Source: Pomphorhynchus laevis
Taxonomy: Eukaryota > Acanthocephala > Palaeacanthocephala > Echinorhynchida > Pomphorhynchidae
Reading direction: 5' to 3'
Assembly: GCA_012934845.2 (NCBI GenBank)
Contig: WNNJ02001120.1
Location: 62,001 to 126,000 of the forward strand
Length of the DNA: 64,000 nt
The notes below the pieces were generated by a model that saw only the letters and a list, made by a program, of their open reading frames with translations, ran no database searches and was not told where the DNA came from. Positions 31,175 through 42,729 of this stretch are shown in pieces. The position numbers and the translations under genes are program-made. Every line of letters starts with the position of its first letter. The first letter of the stretch is position 1.

Positions 31175-31925
31175 ATCGGCGATGTTCTTCTCACTGAAGT
31201 ATCACATCATAAGGATTTAGGAATGATCGTGCGGGCATCATTAAAAACTAAACTTAATAGTGAAAGAGCAATAAAAAGCGCTACGCGTGCTCTATATATT
31301 GTAAAGAACTCATTTCTTAAGATTACCACTAATGTCTTTAGAAATTTGTTTAAAACGTTGATTCGTCTGCATTTATAGTATGCTGTTCAGGCTTCTTTCC
31401 CGGTCACCAAACAAGAAAGGACAGATATTGAGTCAGTCCTCAGGCGAAGTTCTCGTTTATGTTTGAATGCGAGAGTGGATTACGCATCTCGATTAGATTT
31501 GCTAAGAATTCAACCGATGTCATCGCGATTTTTGTTTTTTGACTTGATAGGACTGTATGCGCTTGTACACCGGTTGGACGGTTATCCGAGTGGTTCGATC
31601 ACATTACGTTCATCGATTTTGAGAGGTCACAGCAAAACTGTCTATAAAGCAAGGCATGATAGGTATCCAAAATGCTGGAGACTGTCGCACGGGGTACTTA
31701 ATATGTGGAATTCTCTGCCTGAGGAAATTGCTTCCGCCCGGAGTCTGCATTTGTTCAAAAAAAATTATTAAAGACATGGATCATCAAAAAGACGAGAAAC
31801 GATTCATGTACATATTTGCAGTGATTTGTTCTTTTTTGCTTGTTGACTTCTTTTTCTTCGTTTCTTATTTTATAGTTTCATTTTTTTAACTGTGATCAGG
31901 CAAAATAGCCTTATGGTTAAGCCTT
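31142..31925 (+). pseudogene. CR1-like C-terminal relic
   Basis: LTEVSHHKDLGMIVRASLKT, KSATRALYIVKNSFLKIT, a TAG where the 22.5-kb copy continues, then YAVQASFPVTKQE, LRRSSRLCLNARVDYASRLD, LRGHSKTVYKARHDRYPKCW and NMWNSLPEEIASARSLHLFK. Closely related to the element at 21.4-23.1 kb. The 3' UTR has GCAAAATAGCCTTATGG and an AAGAATAAGAATAATTATA tail. Confidence 0.7.
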
Positions 31926-32162
31926 GTAAGAATAAGAATAATTATAGCTACGAAATGGCTTATGTCAGATTTGACATCTTGTATTTTATTAAAAATAAAG
32001 TATGTTTAAATATTGTACATTATTTTAAATGTATAATTAATAATGTTTTATGAACATTTCAACTTTTCAATGATTATTACAAAACAATATTATAAATAAA
32101 ACATTCAAAAATATTTTAAATATTATTTAAAAATAATATTTATTTTATTATTAATATTTATT
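31926..32162. other. AT-rich spacer
   Basis: Almost entirely A+T. No feature seen. Confidence 0.5.
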
Positions 32163-32730
32163 ATTTATTTCTCAACCGTTCTAGGATATGAACATTGATA
32201 TACATACATTAAATAACTGGGAATGAATGCATTTGCAAGTGATTTAAATGACCAGGGATTCAGAAAACTAAAGGTTCGGCGAATCAGACCTACAAACACG
32301 CATAGCTTTGGATCATGCATAATCAGTGTGTCGGCGAGTAGACAAATCGTTAGCGATCCATTTACCAAGATTTTTTACGTGTGAAACTATTTCGATGAGC
32401 TGACCACCTAGATGATATGTTGGCTCTGGAGCATCATTACTTGAACGTATACGCACGCAAACACACTTCGATACGTTGATAGACAAGAACTTGGAACAAG
32501 CCCACTTAGAAACGCTGTCAATATCTAATTGAATGATATACATATCTAAATTCGACCTAATTTCTCGTCAAATTTTAATATCATCTGAATACAAAAGTGA
32601 ATCTGAACTCAAGATACCAGGTAAATCATTCACATAAATACAGAATAGCAGTAGACCCAATACCGAACCTTGATGGACGCCAGCATGAACGGGGTATCGA
32701 TCAGAGAAAATACCATGGTCACCTTAAAGT
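32163..32730 (-). pseudogene. C-like RT relic
   Basis: Minus strand: GVHQGSVLGLLLFCIYVNDL near 32690-32630, a YADD equivalent YSDDIKI (Ala to Ser), then DIDSVSKWACSKFLSINVSK and PTYHLGGQLIEIVSHVKNLG, and GLIRRTFSFLNPWSFKSLANA to 32165. Alignment with element C (DIDSISNWAYMNGLSLNISK, PTYHLEDQNIKVVTRLSDLG) is clear. 5' and 3' truncated. Confidence 0.72.
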
Positions 32731-33369
32731 AGGAGAGGTGCGACCGAGAGTGCACGGAATAGTATTAAAAATGATTAATAATTTATATTTTATTAGTAAA
32801 TTAATAAATTATATTAATAAGTTATAATATTTGTAATACGACAACTATAAATAAAGAATACGTAATAATTAATAGCATATGAATTCACGTCATTCCTTCA
32901 TCCGTATAATATTATAATTTAGTACAACAGCGACAAAAGAGCGCGAGGCTCGTACAGGTTGGATAAAAAATAAAATCAATCAGAAAATTGTAAAGTATAT
33001 AAATCAAAGTATTTATATATTAATAAAGATATGTATACAGAACTTACTAAATTAAATCATAAGGACTTAAGTTCTTACTTTGGTAAGCTGATTAATAGCG
33101 ATAGCTTAAATACATTGAAATTGGAATTTTGAAAGTTAGAATAAGTTAGCATTTCTATAGTTCAGGCATTTAGCCTAAACTAGAAAATAATCAATAGAAC
33201 GACAAAAATAAAATTTACAATTCGTTATATAATAACTTAAATGCTTACTTTGGCAAGCTGATTAATAGTTAAAGCTTAAATACATCAAAGATAAACATTT
33301 TGAAAGATTATATATTAGATAAAATTAGAGAGAAAATAAAAATAACAAACAATTACAAAAGGAAAGATA
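32731..33369. other. AT-rich region with a local duplication
   Basis: The stretch ~33090-33135 (CTTACTTTGGTAAGCTGATTAATAG in part) recurs at ~33245-33290 with few changes. It may be a duplicated upstream part of the Penelope-like element that follows. No ORF. Confidence 0.45.
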
Positions 33370-35110
33370 AAATTAATAAAGATATGTATAAAGAACTTAC
33401 TAAATTAAAGGATAACTATATATTAACTTTCTTACTCAATTAAAACATAACTATTTAATAACAACTATTGATAAAGCTAGTAATAACTAGCTTTACCCCG
33501 ATTAATTAAATTACACGAATATACTAAATTATATATACTAAGAACTAGTATATAAGAACATTATAAGAACATTATATATACTAAAAACTTACTAAATTAA
33601 AGGATAACTATATAATAACAACTATTGATAAAGCTAGTAATAACTTTGTCTTCATATGCAAAAAGCTTTATTATGATATACTAATGAAAGAGGTTAATTC
33701 TAATGATTTAAATGTAAATCCAACATATGAACGTAGTGAGTTGAGTTTAGAAACAATTATTACAAGTTATGTTCTATATTGGATAAAAAGTGTATAAAGG
33801 TTGAATTAGATAATAAAACTATACCTATATTATATTGGAATCCAAAATTACATAAAAATCCAATAAAACCTAGGTTCATATGTAGTGCGTTTAAATGTAC
33901 ATTAAAACCACTTTCTGTCTATATGAATAAAATACTTAAAGTAATTAAAGCGCACTTTAAAAAATATTGTAAAGTAATCGAAATTAATACCGGTATAAAA
34001 CACTATTTCAGTATTAATCCTACAAAAGAATTTTTAGAACAGACAAAGGAATAAATTTTCAAAATATAAATACATACAATTTTAGTACGCTTTACACAAA
34101 TCTAGATTTAGTAGATATTAAAGAAACGTTAGTAAAATTAATTAATTTTATATTCGAAAAAATATACATATATATGTTATAATAACTATAACTTATATCT
34201 ACCAAAAATTAAACCATCAAGTAAATATAAATATATGGATAAAATCGAATAAACAGAATCCTTAAATATTTTAATCAATCTAAATTATTTAAAGGTTGGG
34301 ATATCTATATTTAGACAAGTAAAAGGTGTTCCAATGGGTGGTAATAGTAGCCCAATTATAGCTGACTTGTTTTTAAGCTTTATAGAGTATGAATTTGTTC
34401 ATAACTGTTTAAAAGATAAATCTAAATTATATAAAGATATGAAATATATGTATCGATATATTGATAATATATGTGTATGATATTGTTCGCTTATTTGTTC
34501 AATAAGCGAACAATATGATATATTGCTTTATATGATATAATTTGTTCATTTAATTTGTTGAATTAATAGAATCCTTAAATATTTTAATAAATCAAAATCA
34601 TTAAAAGGTAGAGACATCTATATTTAGACAAGTAAAAGGTGTTCCAATGGGTGGTAATAGTAGCCCAATTATAGCTGACTTGTTTTGAAGCTTTATAGAA
34701 TATGAATTTGTTCTTAACTGTTTAAAAAATAAATCTAAAAAATGAGTTGAATAAACAATTAATTGAAATAAATCTAAAAATTGAATCTACAAAATCTAAT
34801 TTTATAGATTCAATTAACGATTACAGAAGCTATCCAAATATTGTATTTTTTAAATAAAGGGAAATATATGATAAATCAAAATTATTTAAAAGTAGGGACA
34901 TTTATATTTAGCCAAATTAAAGGTCTTTCAATGGGAGGTAACAGTAGCCCATTTATAGCTGACTTAATTTTAAGCCTGTAAAGAATATGAATTTGTTTAT
35001 AACTGTTTAAAAAATAAATCTAAATTATATATAGATTTGGTAGCATAATTCTTAATAAAATCAATATTAATGATAAAGACGGTATATATCTAGATATGAA
35101 TATTTAATTA
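33370..35110 (+). pseudogene. Penelope-like element RT, duplicated and decayed
   Basis: Plus strand. The N-terminal RT reads IITTIDKASNNFVFICKKLYY and NPTYERSELS (33600-33760), then, after a frameshift, IPILYWNPKLHKNPIKPRFI (33810-33870), INTGIKHYFSIN, FSTLYTNLDLVDIKETL near 34080, and VKGVPMGGNSSPIIADLFL with YMYRYIDNICV at 34320-34475. These are hallmark Penelope motifs (PKLHK, DFSTLYT, G.P.G, YIDD, here YIDN). Extra partial copies of the VKGVPMGGNSSP block occur at ~34620-34740 and ~34880-34990, and an earlier degenerate N-terminal copy at 33370-33490. No GIY-YIG domain follows. Confidence 0.8.
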
Positions 35111-35228
35111 ATATCAATTTAAACTACTTTTAGTTTATATCGTAAAGATGGCATATTCATGGAGTTTTCAGATTAATAACAAATTTATCTACGATATAGC
35201 TTGTGGCTAAAATAGAGTCACACTTTAA

Positions 35229-35640
35229 TTGTCTTTGAAAATAAATTATTCTTTCAAAAAAGCAACCAGAGATGAGCAAGCACGACTCGATAGTGTTTGC
35301 TCTAGGCTGTATATTCAACGTTTTGAGCGGAGTTTTGTAACGTCACAGTCTTTCCCACACAAGCTCAATCGTACGCAAGTCGCAGTCTCAGCTCTCGAAG
35401 GCAAAGTAGCAAAGTATGGACAGCGGATCGAGTTGGTCGAACATGCCAGTTTTATGCCGCTTGTATTTTTAAAACGATGTTTAAGCTTCGCTATTATGAG
35501 CTTGGGATCGGATTGCCTTCGTGAACTCGGTCTACGCAATCAAATCCTATTTAACGGACTGTTGAGTGTTTGATGATTCTATAACAACTACGATTTTATA
35601 ATTGTAAATGTTTTCGCAAATAAATGATGACTATTAAAAA
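35229..35640 (+). pseudogene. Element H C-terminal end and 3' tail
   Basis: A frame of 114 codons ends with KVAKYGQRIELVEHASFMPL and ELGLRNQILFNGLLSV, matching the KYGERIALYERTTFYPIV region of the 3.6-kb relic. After the stop come a TAATTGTAAATG region and an AATAAATGATG..ATTATTATATTATC tail. Confidence 0.55.
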
Positions 35641-35749
35641 ATATTATTATATTATCACTCAATGCATGTTACAGTTCCGTCCAGAATTTCTGGAATTCCG
35701 TCCAGAAAAATTTCACATATCAGTAAAACTCTTGAACGGAGTTTTAAAA

Positions 35750-36425
35750 CTCTTACCAATGTCAACAAAACGATTTAAAGGCCCTATTTGAAGCAGCTTA
35801 CTTACAGCCCTGCATAAATATACGCTCATGTACCAGTGACATATATTGGGTAAGGCGCTACCGAAAATTGCTGACGCGAGCAAAAATAACTGCCAGTGTC
35901 ACAGTTCTTGAAGAAAAACAATTTGTCTGTCATTTCACCTAATTCTTCAATCAACGAAGAATCAGTAATATCCTTGCTACAAAATCATCACCCACTTCCC
36001 CGCAGAATCACAACCTGAAGTTCTAATGCCAGCCCCGTTTCGTAATTCTGCCGACCACTACTACACCCGCTTCCTGACTCTTGATGAAACATCAATTGTA
36101 AGAGCAAGTGAACACACAAAAGGCGGTGCCGGACCATAATGGCTCGATGCACTTGCTTGGCACAATATGCTTACTCGGCTTGGTTTACAATAGCAGATTT
36201 TAGCTAAGTTACTAGCATAGTTCGCAATCCGCATCACAATTGAGCCTGTTAACCCACAAACACTAGATGCCTTCACAGCTTGCGGACTGGTAGCGCTGGA
36301 AAAGAAATCAGGTGGAATTAGACATATAAGAATATGTAACACCGCAAGACGTATTACAACCAGGGCTATTTTACAAATAGTCCGAAGGGATGTAGAGGAC
36401 GTATGCGAAAAGGTACAGCTGGCAT
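35750..36425 (+). pseudogene. Element H RT N-terminal fragment
   Basis: Readable plus-strand pieces are PAPFRNSADHYYTRFLTLDE, a WLDALAWHNMLTRLGLQ segment, LAKLLA then FAIRITIEPVNPQTLDAFTA, and LVALEKKSGGIRHIRI..RRITTRAI. They line up with SSRLNSTMWNQLLSCFGVHS, LARSLADFWIRL and LEAFITSKLIAL of the minus-strand H copy at 26.6 kb. The catalytic RT core is missing. Confidence 0.65.
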
Positions 36426-36512
36426 GACCACTGTACAGCTGGTACAGTGGTCATGTAAGCGCGCATTTTGCACGCATTTGCCACGTTAAATAAATTATTG
36501 TATTATTATCAG
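36423..36512 (+). repeat. Solo A/B-type 3' tail preceded by a perfect 14-bp hairpin
   Basis: CATGACCACTGTAC (36423-36436) and GTACAGTGGTCATG (36442-36455) form a perfect inverted repeat around AGCTG. The second arm is the normal GTGGTCATG that precedes the tail in B copies. It is followed by TAAGCGCGC..GCACGCATTTGCCACGTTAAATAAAT and TATTATTAT. A heavily 5'-truncated copy with a fold-back start. Confidence 0.7.
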
Positions 36513-38366
36513 CATATTGCATAACATGGAAGTTAAATTTTAAGAAATCGAAGACAAGTCACCGAGAAGAAGAGAGAAAAGCATAGGGCCTAATACGGAG
36601 CCTTGTGGAACACCGTTCGGGACGGATGAAGGATGGGAGAGAGAAGAGTTAGAATAGACTCGAAATGTAGGTGTTGATAGATATGAAGAAAACCATGATA
36701 CAGTTGGTAAAGAGAAGCCATAATCATGACCAAGGCGATGGAGAAGAATCGAGTGATCGACGATGCCAAAAGCTCGCGATAGATCAAAAGAAACTATGAC
36801 ACTACATAATTTATGATCGCGCGATATGAGCAAGTCGTAATAAACTTTAAGACATGCAATTTTAATAGAGTAATTAGAGCAAAAAGCGGCTTGGAAGGGA
36901 TGAAATAAGTTGGAGGAAAAGAGGTATGTATTAACTTGCTTGAGAACGAGACGCTCAAGGAGTTTAGAGAGGGTTGGGATAAGTGAGATAGAACGTACGA
37001 AGATGGTAGTGAAGAGTCGAGAGGTTGCTGTTTGATTTGAGGACGAACAGTGACGCATTTTCAGATGGAATGAAATGTACGGCTACGGATGGACGAGTTG
37101 AACAATGTGGTTAGGAAGGGTGAGATAGAGGAACAGATATTTTTAAGCAAGTGAGTGAAAATCGGGTCAGAAGGAGAGGTTTTATTAGGTAATGACAGCA
37201 GAACCGAAGAAACTTGATCAGACGAAACGGGAAGAAGGTGGAATAGTTCTGGGAGAGAAGTATTTAAAGAGAAGAGTGGGTACAAGGGGGCTACGGGTAG
37301 TAGGGAAAGTAAATTAGATAGCTTAGTTTGTAGATAAGAAGAAAATTCATCAGGATTTATATTACAAGAAGTAGATGATCGTGAAAGAATTGCGTTTAAG
37401 ATTTTCCAATGTGATTTAGAGTTGGAAGATGACTCGAGTTGATTTCGCCAAAAGATAGTACGTTTAGTACGTATAAGAATAAGATGTGAACGGTGTAGAG
37501 AAAAGTAGGAATCACGGAGATTTGGAGGGAGTGAGTTGGGAGAATGTTTAAGAAAACAATTATACACACGAAAAGAGTGACGGAGTCGACGCTTAGAAAG
37601 ACTAGTCAGAATCGAACCAGGGAGCATGGGGCAAGCGCTGAGAGCGTCGGAGTCGACTAGGCAGAAGTTTATTGATGATAGACATAAGTTCGGAATCAAA
37701 CAGAATGCAGAGATCATTGGGAGAGATAGTTAAGGGGAAGTGAAAAGAGTGAAGAATTGAGTAAGGCTGTGCAGAGAATAGGGATATCAAGAAATTTCCA
37801 GGGTCGACTTGGTGTGGATATTGGTAAAGGCGGAGAAGGAGGGTAGTGACGATTAAGAGTAAGAGTGACAAGGAAATGATCGGACAAACCAGAATCAGTA
37901 ATTGACAAGGATGTATAGTCATTGAAGCAGTTAGGAACAGCAATGATGTCGAGAGCACCGCCGAGAATATGAGTTGGGCTTGTTGAAAGTAATTTATAGT
38001 TAAAATCAGAAAAAAGATTAGTTAAAGTGATAGAGTCAGAGTCAGCCGGTCGATCAAGACGAATGTTAAAGTCACCGAGAACAAAAGAAGGAGTATAAGA
38101 CAATGAACAGTGAGACATAAGATCTGCAAGGTCGTTAATGAAGATACGTGAGGGGGCAACTGAACCTGGACGGTATACAATCACAAGTTCAAGAGGGAAA
38201 GGAGTTGATAATCTGCATATGTGTAATTCGAACGAGGTGTAACGGATGTTAACATTAATTTTACGTAAAGACATTGGGATACGGGCAATGGCAACTATAC
38301 CGCCATGGTTAAAAGCAGTAGATGTATGAGAGTCAATTGGACGAGCTGATTCAACTAAAGAACAAT
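36513..38366 (-). mobile_element. Element A copy, inverted 5' segment
   Basis: Minus-strand equivalent of A bases ~822-2685: endonuclease from AFNHGGIVAIAR, IVYRPGS, LGDFNIRLDRPADS, LSDHFLVTL, linker and RT up to GVPQGSVLGPMLFSLLLGDL and MQYADD start. Frames break near 37715 and 37060. It stops exactly where the plus-strand segment at 38394 begins in element coordinates, so the two are halves of one insertion. Confidence 0.85.
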
Positions 38367-38393
38367 GATGGCAATGATGACATAGATGAGAAT

Positions 38394-39297
38394 GATGAAA
38401 TTCTCATCTATGATCATGCATCTGCTTATCGTATTAACGATCTTAGTGTGTCTGCTTCCGACTGTCTTGTCTTAATTTCCAATAATCTTTCCTCCCTTCG
38501 CCTTTCTCTGAATCCTGATAAATCCAAAATTATGTGGATTCTACCTTGACGCCTCGGCTTAGCACCTCCTTCCGTATCATTATCTTCTTATTGTTGATAA
38601 TCTCGTTTTCCTAGGCTTCCATTTCAAAAACCGACTTTCACTTAAACCTTTCGTTAGAGATACAGTACGATCATCTACCTTGATACTCCGCAAACTCCGT
38701 CATGTTCGTAGATTGATCGATTTCCCTTTTTGTATGACTCTCATATCTTCTATCCCTTTTTCTAGACTCGATTATTGTCTTAGTCTATTTTCCAACTCAC
38801 CTAAATCCACTCTTCTTCCCCTACAACGCATCGTCAACGCAGCCGTCCGAATTCTTCTTCGTCTTCGTCGTTTTGATCATACATCCTACCATCTTGCTTC
38901 TCTCGATTTGCCTACAATTTATTGTCGTGTTCAAATTCGTCTTCTTCTTGTTGCTTTCCGCTTTGTAACTTTTCATACCCCTTCATTTCTCAACCTTCCT
39001 TTTCTTGATAATTCTCGTCCTGTTTATTGTTCCCTGCGTTCCTGTAATTCCCTTCTTTTACATGTCCCAAACTACTCTACCTCCTTTGGATTCCGCTCCT
39101 TCCTGGTGGCTGCTCCTCTATCGTGGAATTATCTGCCCATTCATATACGCCAATCAACTTCCCTGCAGTGCTTTAAACGACAAATCCGATCCCATTTAAA
39201 CGATTTATCTGCTTGACTTTTTCATTTTTGTTTGTGGACTTGTAAGCGTGCAGCCGCCACGCATTTGCCACGTTAAATAAATTTGTATTATTATCGC
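38394..39297 (+). mobile_element. Element A copy, 3' segment with tail
   Basis: Plus-strand continuation from A base ~2683 through the RT thumb and C-terminal region (RIVNAAVRILLRLRRFDHTS, APLSWNYLPIHIRQS) to a stop near 39216 and the hairpin tail and TATTATTAT at 39240-39297. A TGA interrupts at 38548 and a ~10-bp deletion lies near 38580. Sequence identity to the intact A copy is high. Confidence 0.85.
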
Positions 39298-39299
39298 GT

Positions 39300-39920
39300 T
39301 CATATCCGGAGAATAACTTAGGACGGTGTTTAATCATCTCTTTCAATATAGAATCAAACCACGGCGTTGCTTAATTGCTGGTGGAAGTATTATTTAGGGG
39401 AGAAAACCAATAAAGTGCAGTGGCAAGTACATGTGTAAAAAATGACCAAGATTATTTTAGGCCACTTTTAAATGGGTCACTAATATCAGCTGATGCTAGG
39501 AATTGGGTGACGGCGATAAAGTTTGTTTTGTAAGGATTCACACAAGGCGCGGATGGTTGAGGCAGTTTTATGCTAATAGGCAGATGAATAAATAGAAACG
39601 ATGATTGTTCAAACCCAAAGCGTCACTATAATAAAGAGAAATATTGCATTCCAAACTAGATAAGCACAGATAGAGCAGACTTTTAGTTCCCTCTAAATCT
39701 AGTAAAATCCCTTACGTGCTGGGTTAGATGACAAACGTTAGTATCAAGAAGGAGAGAGAACTGAAAATCACAGCATGATGATCACAAATAACTGTTCCAA
39801 TTAATGCGAGGAGCGTTAAAATCACCCAAAATGCAAACATTGTATTAAGCGAAAATCGTGTAATACCATTCCTAATGCTTTGTGAGTCAGCCAAAACATT
39901 AGAGATCATTCTTCTGATGA
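39300..39920 (-). pseudogene. CR1-like endonuclease relic
   Basis: Minus strand: CILGDFNAPRINWNSYL near 39840, TQHVRDFTRFRGN, then linker words ATPWFDSILKEMIKHRPKLF near 39360. The GDFN and DFTRF pattern matches the endonucleases of C and D (GDFNLATVDW, SKFTRFS). Stops are frequent and no RT follows. Confidence 0.6.
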
Positions 39921-40500
39921 CCTCTAATCCTTATTCTGATACAACGTATGTTATTTAAATTTCAAATTTTTTATTTAAACTTGATATAAAATCTTATAAC
40001 AATTATTTATTATTTATAATTTTTTAATTAGTAAATTTTGATTTAGCATTATTATTGTTTTTATAACTATTGAATACGTCGACTCAGTTCGTTGATTTGA
40101 TTCATTATCATTTACTGGTATAAACTTTGGAATAAAATTTTATCTCAAAAGATTGTGTCAAATTTTTTGTTCGCAAATATTTAATTTCATTTTCAGTATT
40201 ACGTAATTATTTCAAATTAACTGTTGATTTAGCTGCTGAAAATGCGTAAACAAGAAAATTTGCTTAATTTTCTTGATACAATTAAGAATGAATGGTGAAA
40301 TGCATGGATAAACTGGCATGGACACATTTTGAAATTGGCAATAAAATGCGTAATTTAAATTTATATGTTAAAAGTAAGTAATAACTTCAAATTTATTAAA
40401 CGATTTTGACCATAAGTGGGTAAAGATACTATGACAAAAATCACTATCTCACTTACATTGAAAAGCGAATAAAATTACGTTTGTATTCAATAATAAATAG
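39921..40500. other. AT-rich spacer
   Basis: Long A+T-rich stretch without ORFs. Nothing recognised. Confidence 0.5.
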
Positions 40501-40820
40501 AGTACAAGACAGCCTGAAGGCTGTTTTATTCGATCAAATCAGCTAACTGAGTCTACGTATTTAATATAATTATAAAAATAAATAAATAAAAATAAATAAT
40601 ATATTATTATTAATAAAAGTATAAATAAAAATATAATGTGATTAACTTCTAGTGAAGTAATATTCATTGTATTTCAACCATTCATCGACTCTTATCCAAC
40701 TCAATAATTGAGTTTTAGATTTCGCACTAGGAGCAGTAGCTACTTATGCCAAAAGGCTGTTCCAGACACCCGCCGCTCTTTAGATAGTCTATTTTAATAT
40801 GTCAAAAGTATGGGATTTTT
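40501..40820 (-). pseudogene. CR1-like LINE 3' end
   Basis: Minus strand near 40800-40650 reads RAAGVWNSLLA then VATAPSAKSKTQLLSWIRVD and EWLKYNEYY before a stop, the usual end of CR1 ORF2 (WNSLP..V..A.S...FK). A TTATTATTAATAAA tail and a CAGCCTGAAGGCTG hairpin (40511-40524) complete a 5'-truncated copy. Confidence 0.6.
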
Positions 40821-41329
40821 CTTTGTCACGTTCATAAGAAAGATAGGTGTTTTCATAAGAAAGCTAGGTGTTATAAAATAAATGTTTTATTTAGTAAATT
40901 AACTATTGATATTTTTGCAAACGCATATGAAACAATTGTAAAAGAACGTCGCTTTAATTTTTAATGTAAAAAATAAAAAAATATTCTCAAGTATATATTT
41001 TAATCGTTAACCAATATTCGGTATGTATAACTGGCTTGTAGTTTTTCAAAATTTTGTAACATATCGTCATTTTTATCAAAATCTACAATTGTAAGGATAG
41101 AACGATACTCCAGTGACGATAGAAGTTTAGAATGCTTAATCGTAGAGGCGATGCTACAGGAATTCAAATTACCAGTAGATGTATTTTACAGCTCACTAAA
41201 CTCGACATATTTCGATGACAAAATTAAGACAATATTTTTGGGTCCATGGATGTTGAGCTGCCCATATCTCAAAAAAGTTTGAGATAAAATAACATACAAT
41301 TTCAGTTCCGCTCGCTTCGCTCGCGGAAA
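40821..41329. other. AT-rich spacer upstream of element C
   Basis: No gene seen. A repeated AAGAAAG(A/C)TAGGTGTT word at ~40848 and ~40862 is a small duplication. Confidence 0.4.
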
Positions 41330-41513
41330 ATCTTGTCCACCAAGATTGTAAAACAATCAAACTACAATCTTCGACGACAACCAACGACAACCTTCGACGA
41401 CAACTAACGACAACCATCGACAACCATCCGCTTGACAATTATCGACAACCATCGACGACATCCGAAGTTAAACCATCACTGAAGTTAAACTGACAATATC
41501 AAATTGGATATAT

Positions 41514-42729
41514 ATGGTGGGGAAAAAGTGTAAGAAGCAAGTTAAAAGCCAATGTTTCGCAAGTCCTGTTAAGGACCAATATGTAGAGATAGAGGTGGCA
41601 TGTTGCTCTGTGAATTGTAACATATGGTCTAAAATTAATGTTAAAGCGGATGATATTAAAGTAGTTCAATCCGGTAAATTTTGTTGTGGTGTGTGCGGCT
41701 CGTAATTGTGAATGGAACACTATTCTTGAGGAAAAATTACAAAATAATATTAAAATGGTGTCAGAGCTTAAGGAGATCGTAACTATGCTACAGAATAGTA
41801 TTCTCTCTAGTGCATCTGAGGTAAATTTACAACGAAAAATACAGCATAAGTTACCTGAGGTGGTGGGTGAGGTGAATTCTATAACTTCGAATAAATCCTT
41901 CAATAATGCAGATATCGATCCAAATGCACATCGATACCCACATGCAGTTAGCAAGACTACATCGTCAGTTACGGGTTTCACTCCTGTTCGTATCTGGAAG
42001 AGAGGTCACTCAAAATCGTATACTGTTCGTCAAACAGAAAATGAACGAACGCTGACTGTCAACAATCACACAGGCAATGATGTTATACAGAACTCAGCTA
42101 CTAGTAATGACAGTGTGGTTCTACATAAAGAGTGCGTAAACGAGCACATTAAGGAAGCTCATTTCATATCATCTCAATCAATGAATGCCTCTAGAGCGAG
42201 TTCTCCGGTGCAGCAAATGTCTACTTTCTCACAACTGCGTAAACAGCATGATCCTTTGCGTTCTATTATTTTCGCCAATGTGTCGGAATCAAGCTCTGTC
42301 AATATCCAAAACCGACTAAATGAAGATTTGTCTAGGGTACGTAATATTCTCACGATCGTTTTGGCACAATCCCCAGAAGAGATAGTATCTAGTATTAAAA
42401 TAGTTGCTTTATTCCGCATAGGGAGAAAAATTAACGATCGTCCTAGACTGCTAAAAGCCATTCTGACAGATCCAAAAGCCGTTAAGACCATCTTTAGGAA
42501 CTCTTATCGTCTCCAAGGTTCGTCTGCAAGATTGTTAAAAGATCTCGACGTGAATGAACGTAAGCTTCTACGTGAAGCTAAACAATGTTTGAAGTCTCGT
42601 ATTGAAGCTGGTGAGTCAAACTTGACAATTCGAAATTTTCAGGTTGTGCGGAGGAAGACTCAAATACATTGGATGCCTCTACAGGTAGATCATTCAATCC
42701 TTCCTCCGCCGCTCATAAGTCATTGGTAA
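41514..42729 (+). pseudogene. Element C ORF1 (PHD-like Cys cluster plus RRM-like region), one frameshift
   Basis: The first frame (41514-41705) starts MVGKKCKKQ and has CCSVNCNIW..KINVK..KFCCGVC, a PHD-finger-like Cys arrangement seen in CR1-type ORF1 proteins. A +1 shift near 41690 leads into the second frame, which reads EEKLQNNIKMVSELKEIV (a likely coiled coil). It then has an RRM-like half with SIIFANVSESSS, VRNILTIVLAQ, IKIVALFRIGRK, RPRLLKAIL and LDVNERKLLREA. It ends at 42729, overlapping ORF2 by 61 nt. Confidence 0.65.
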
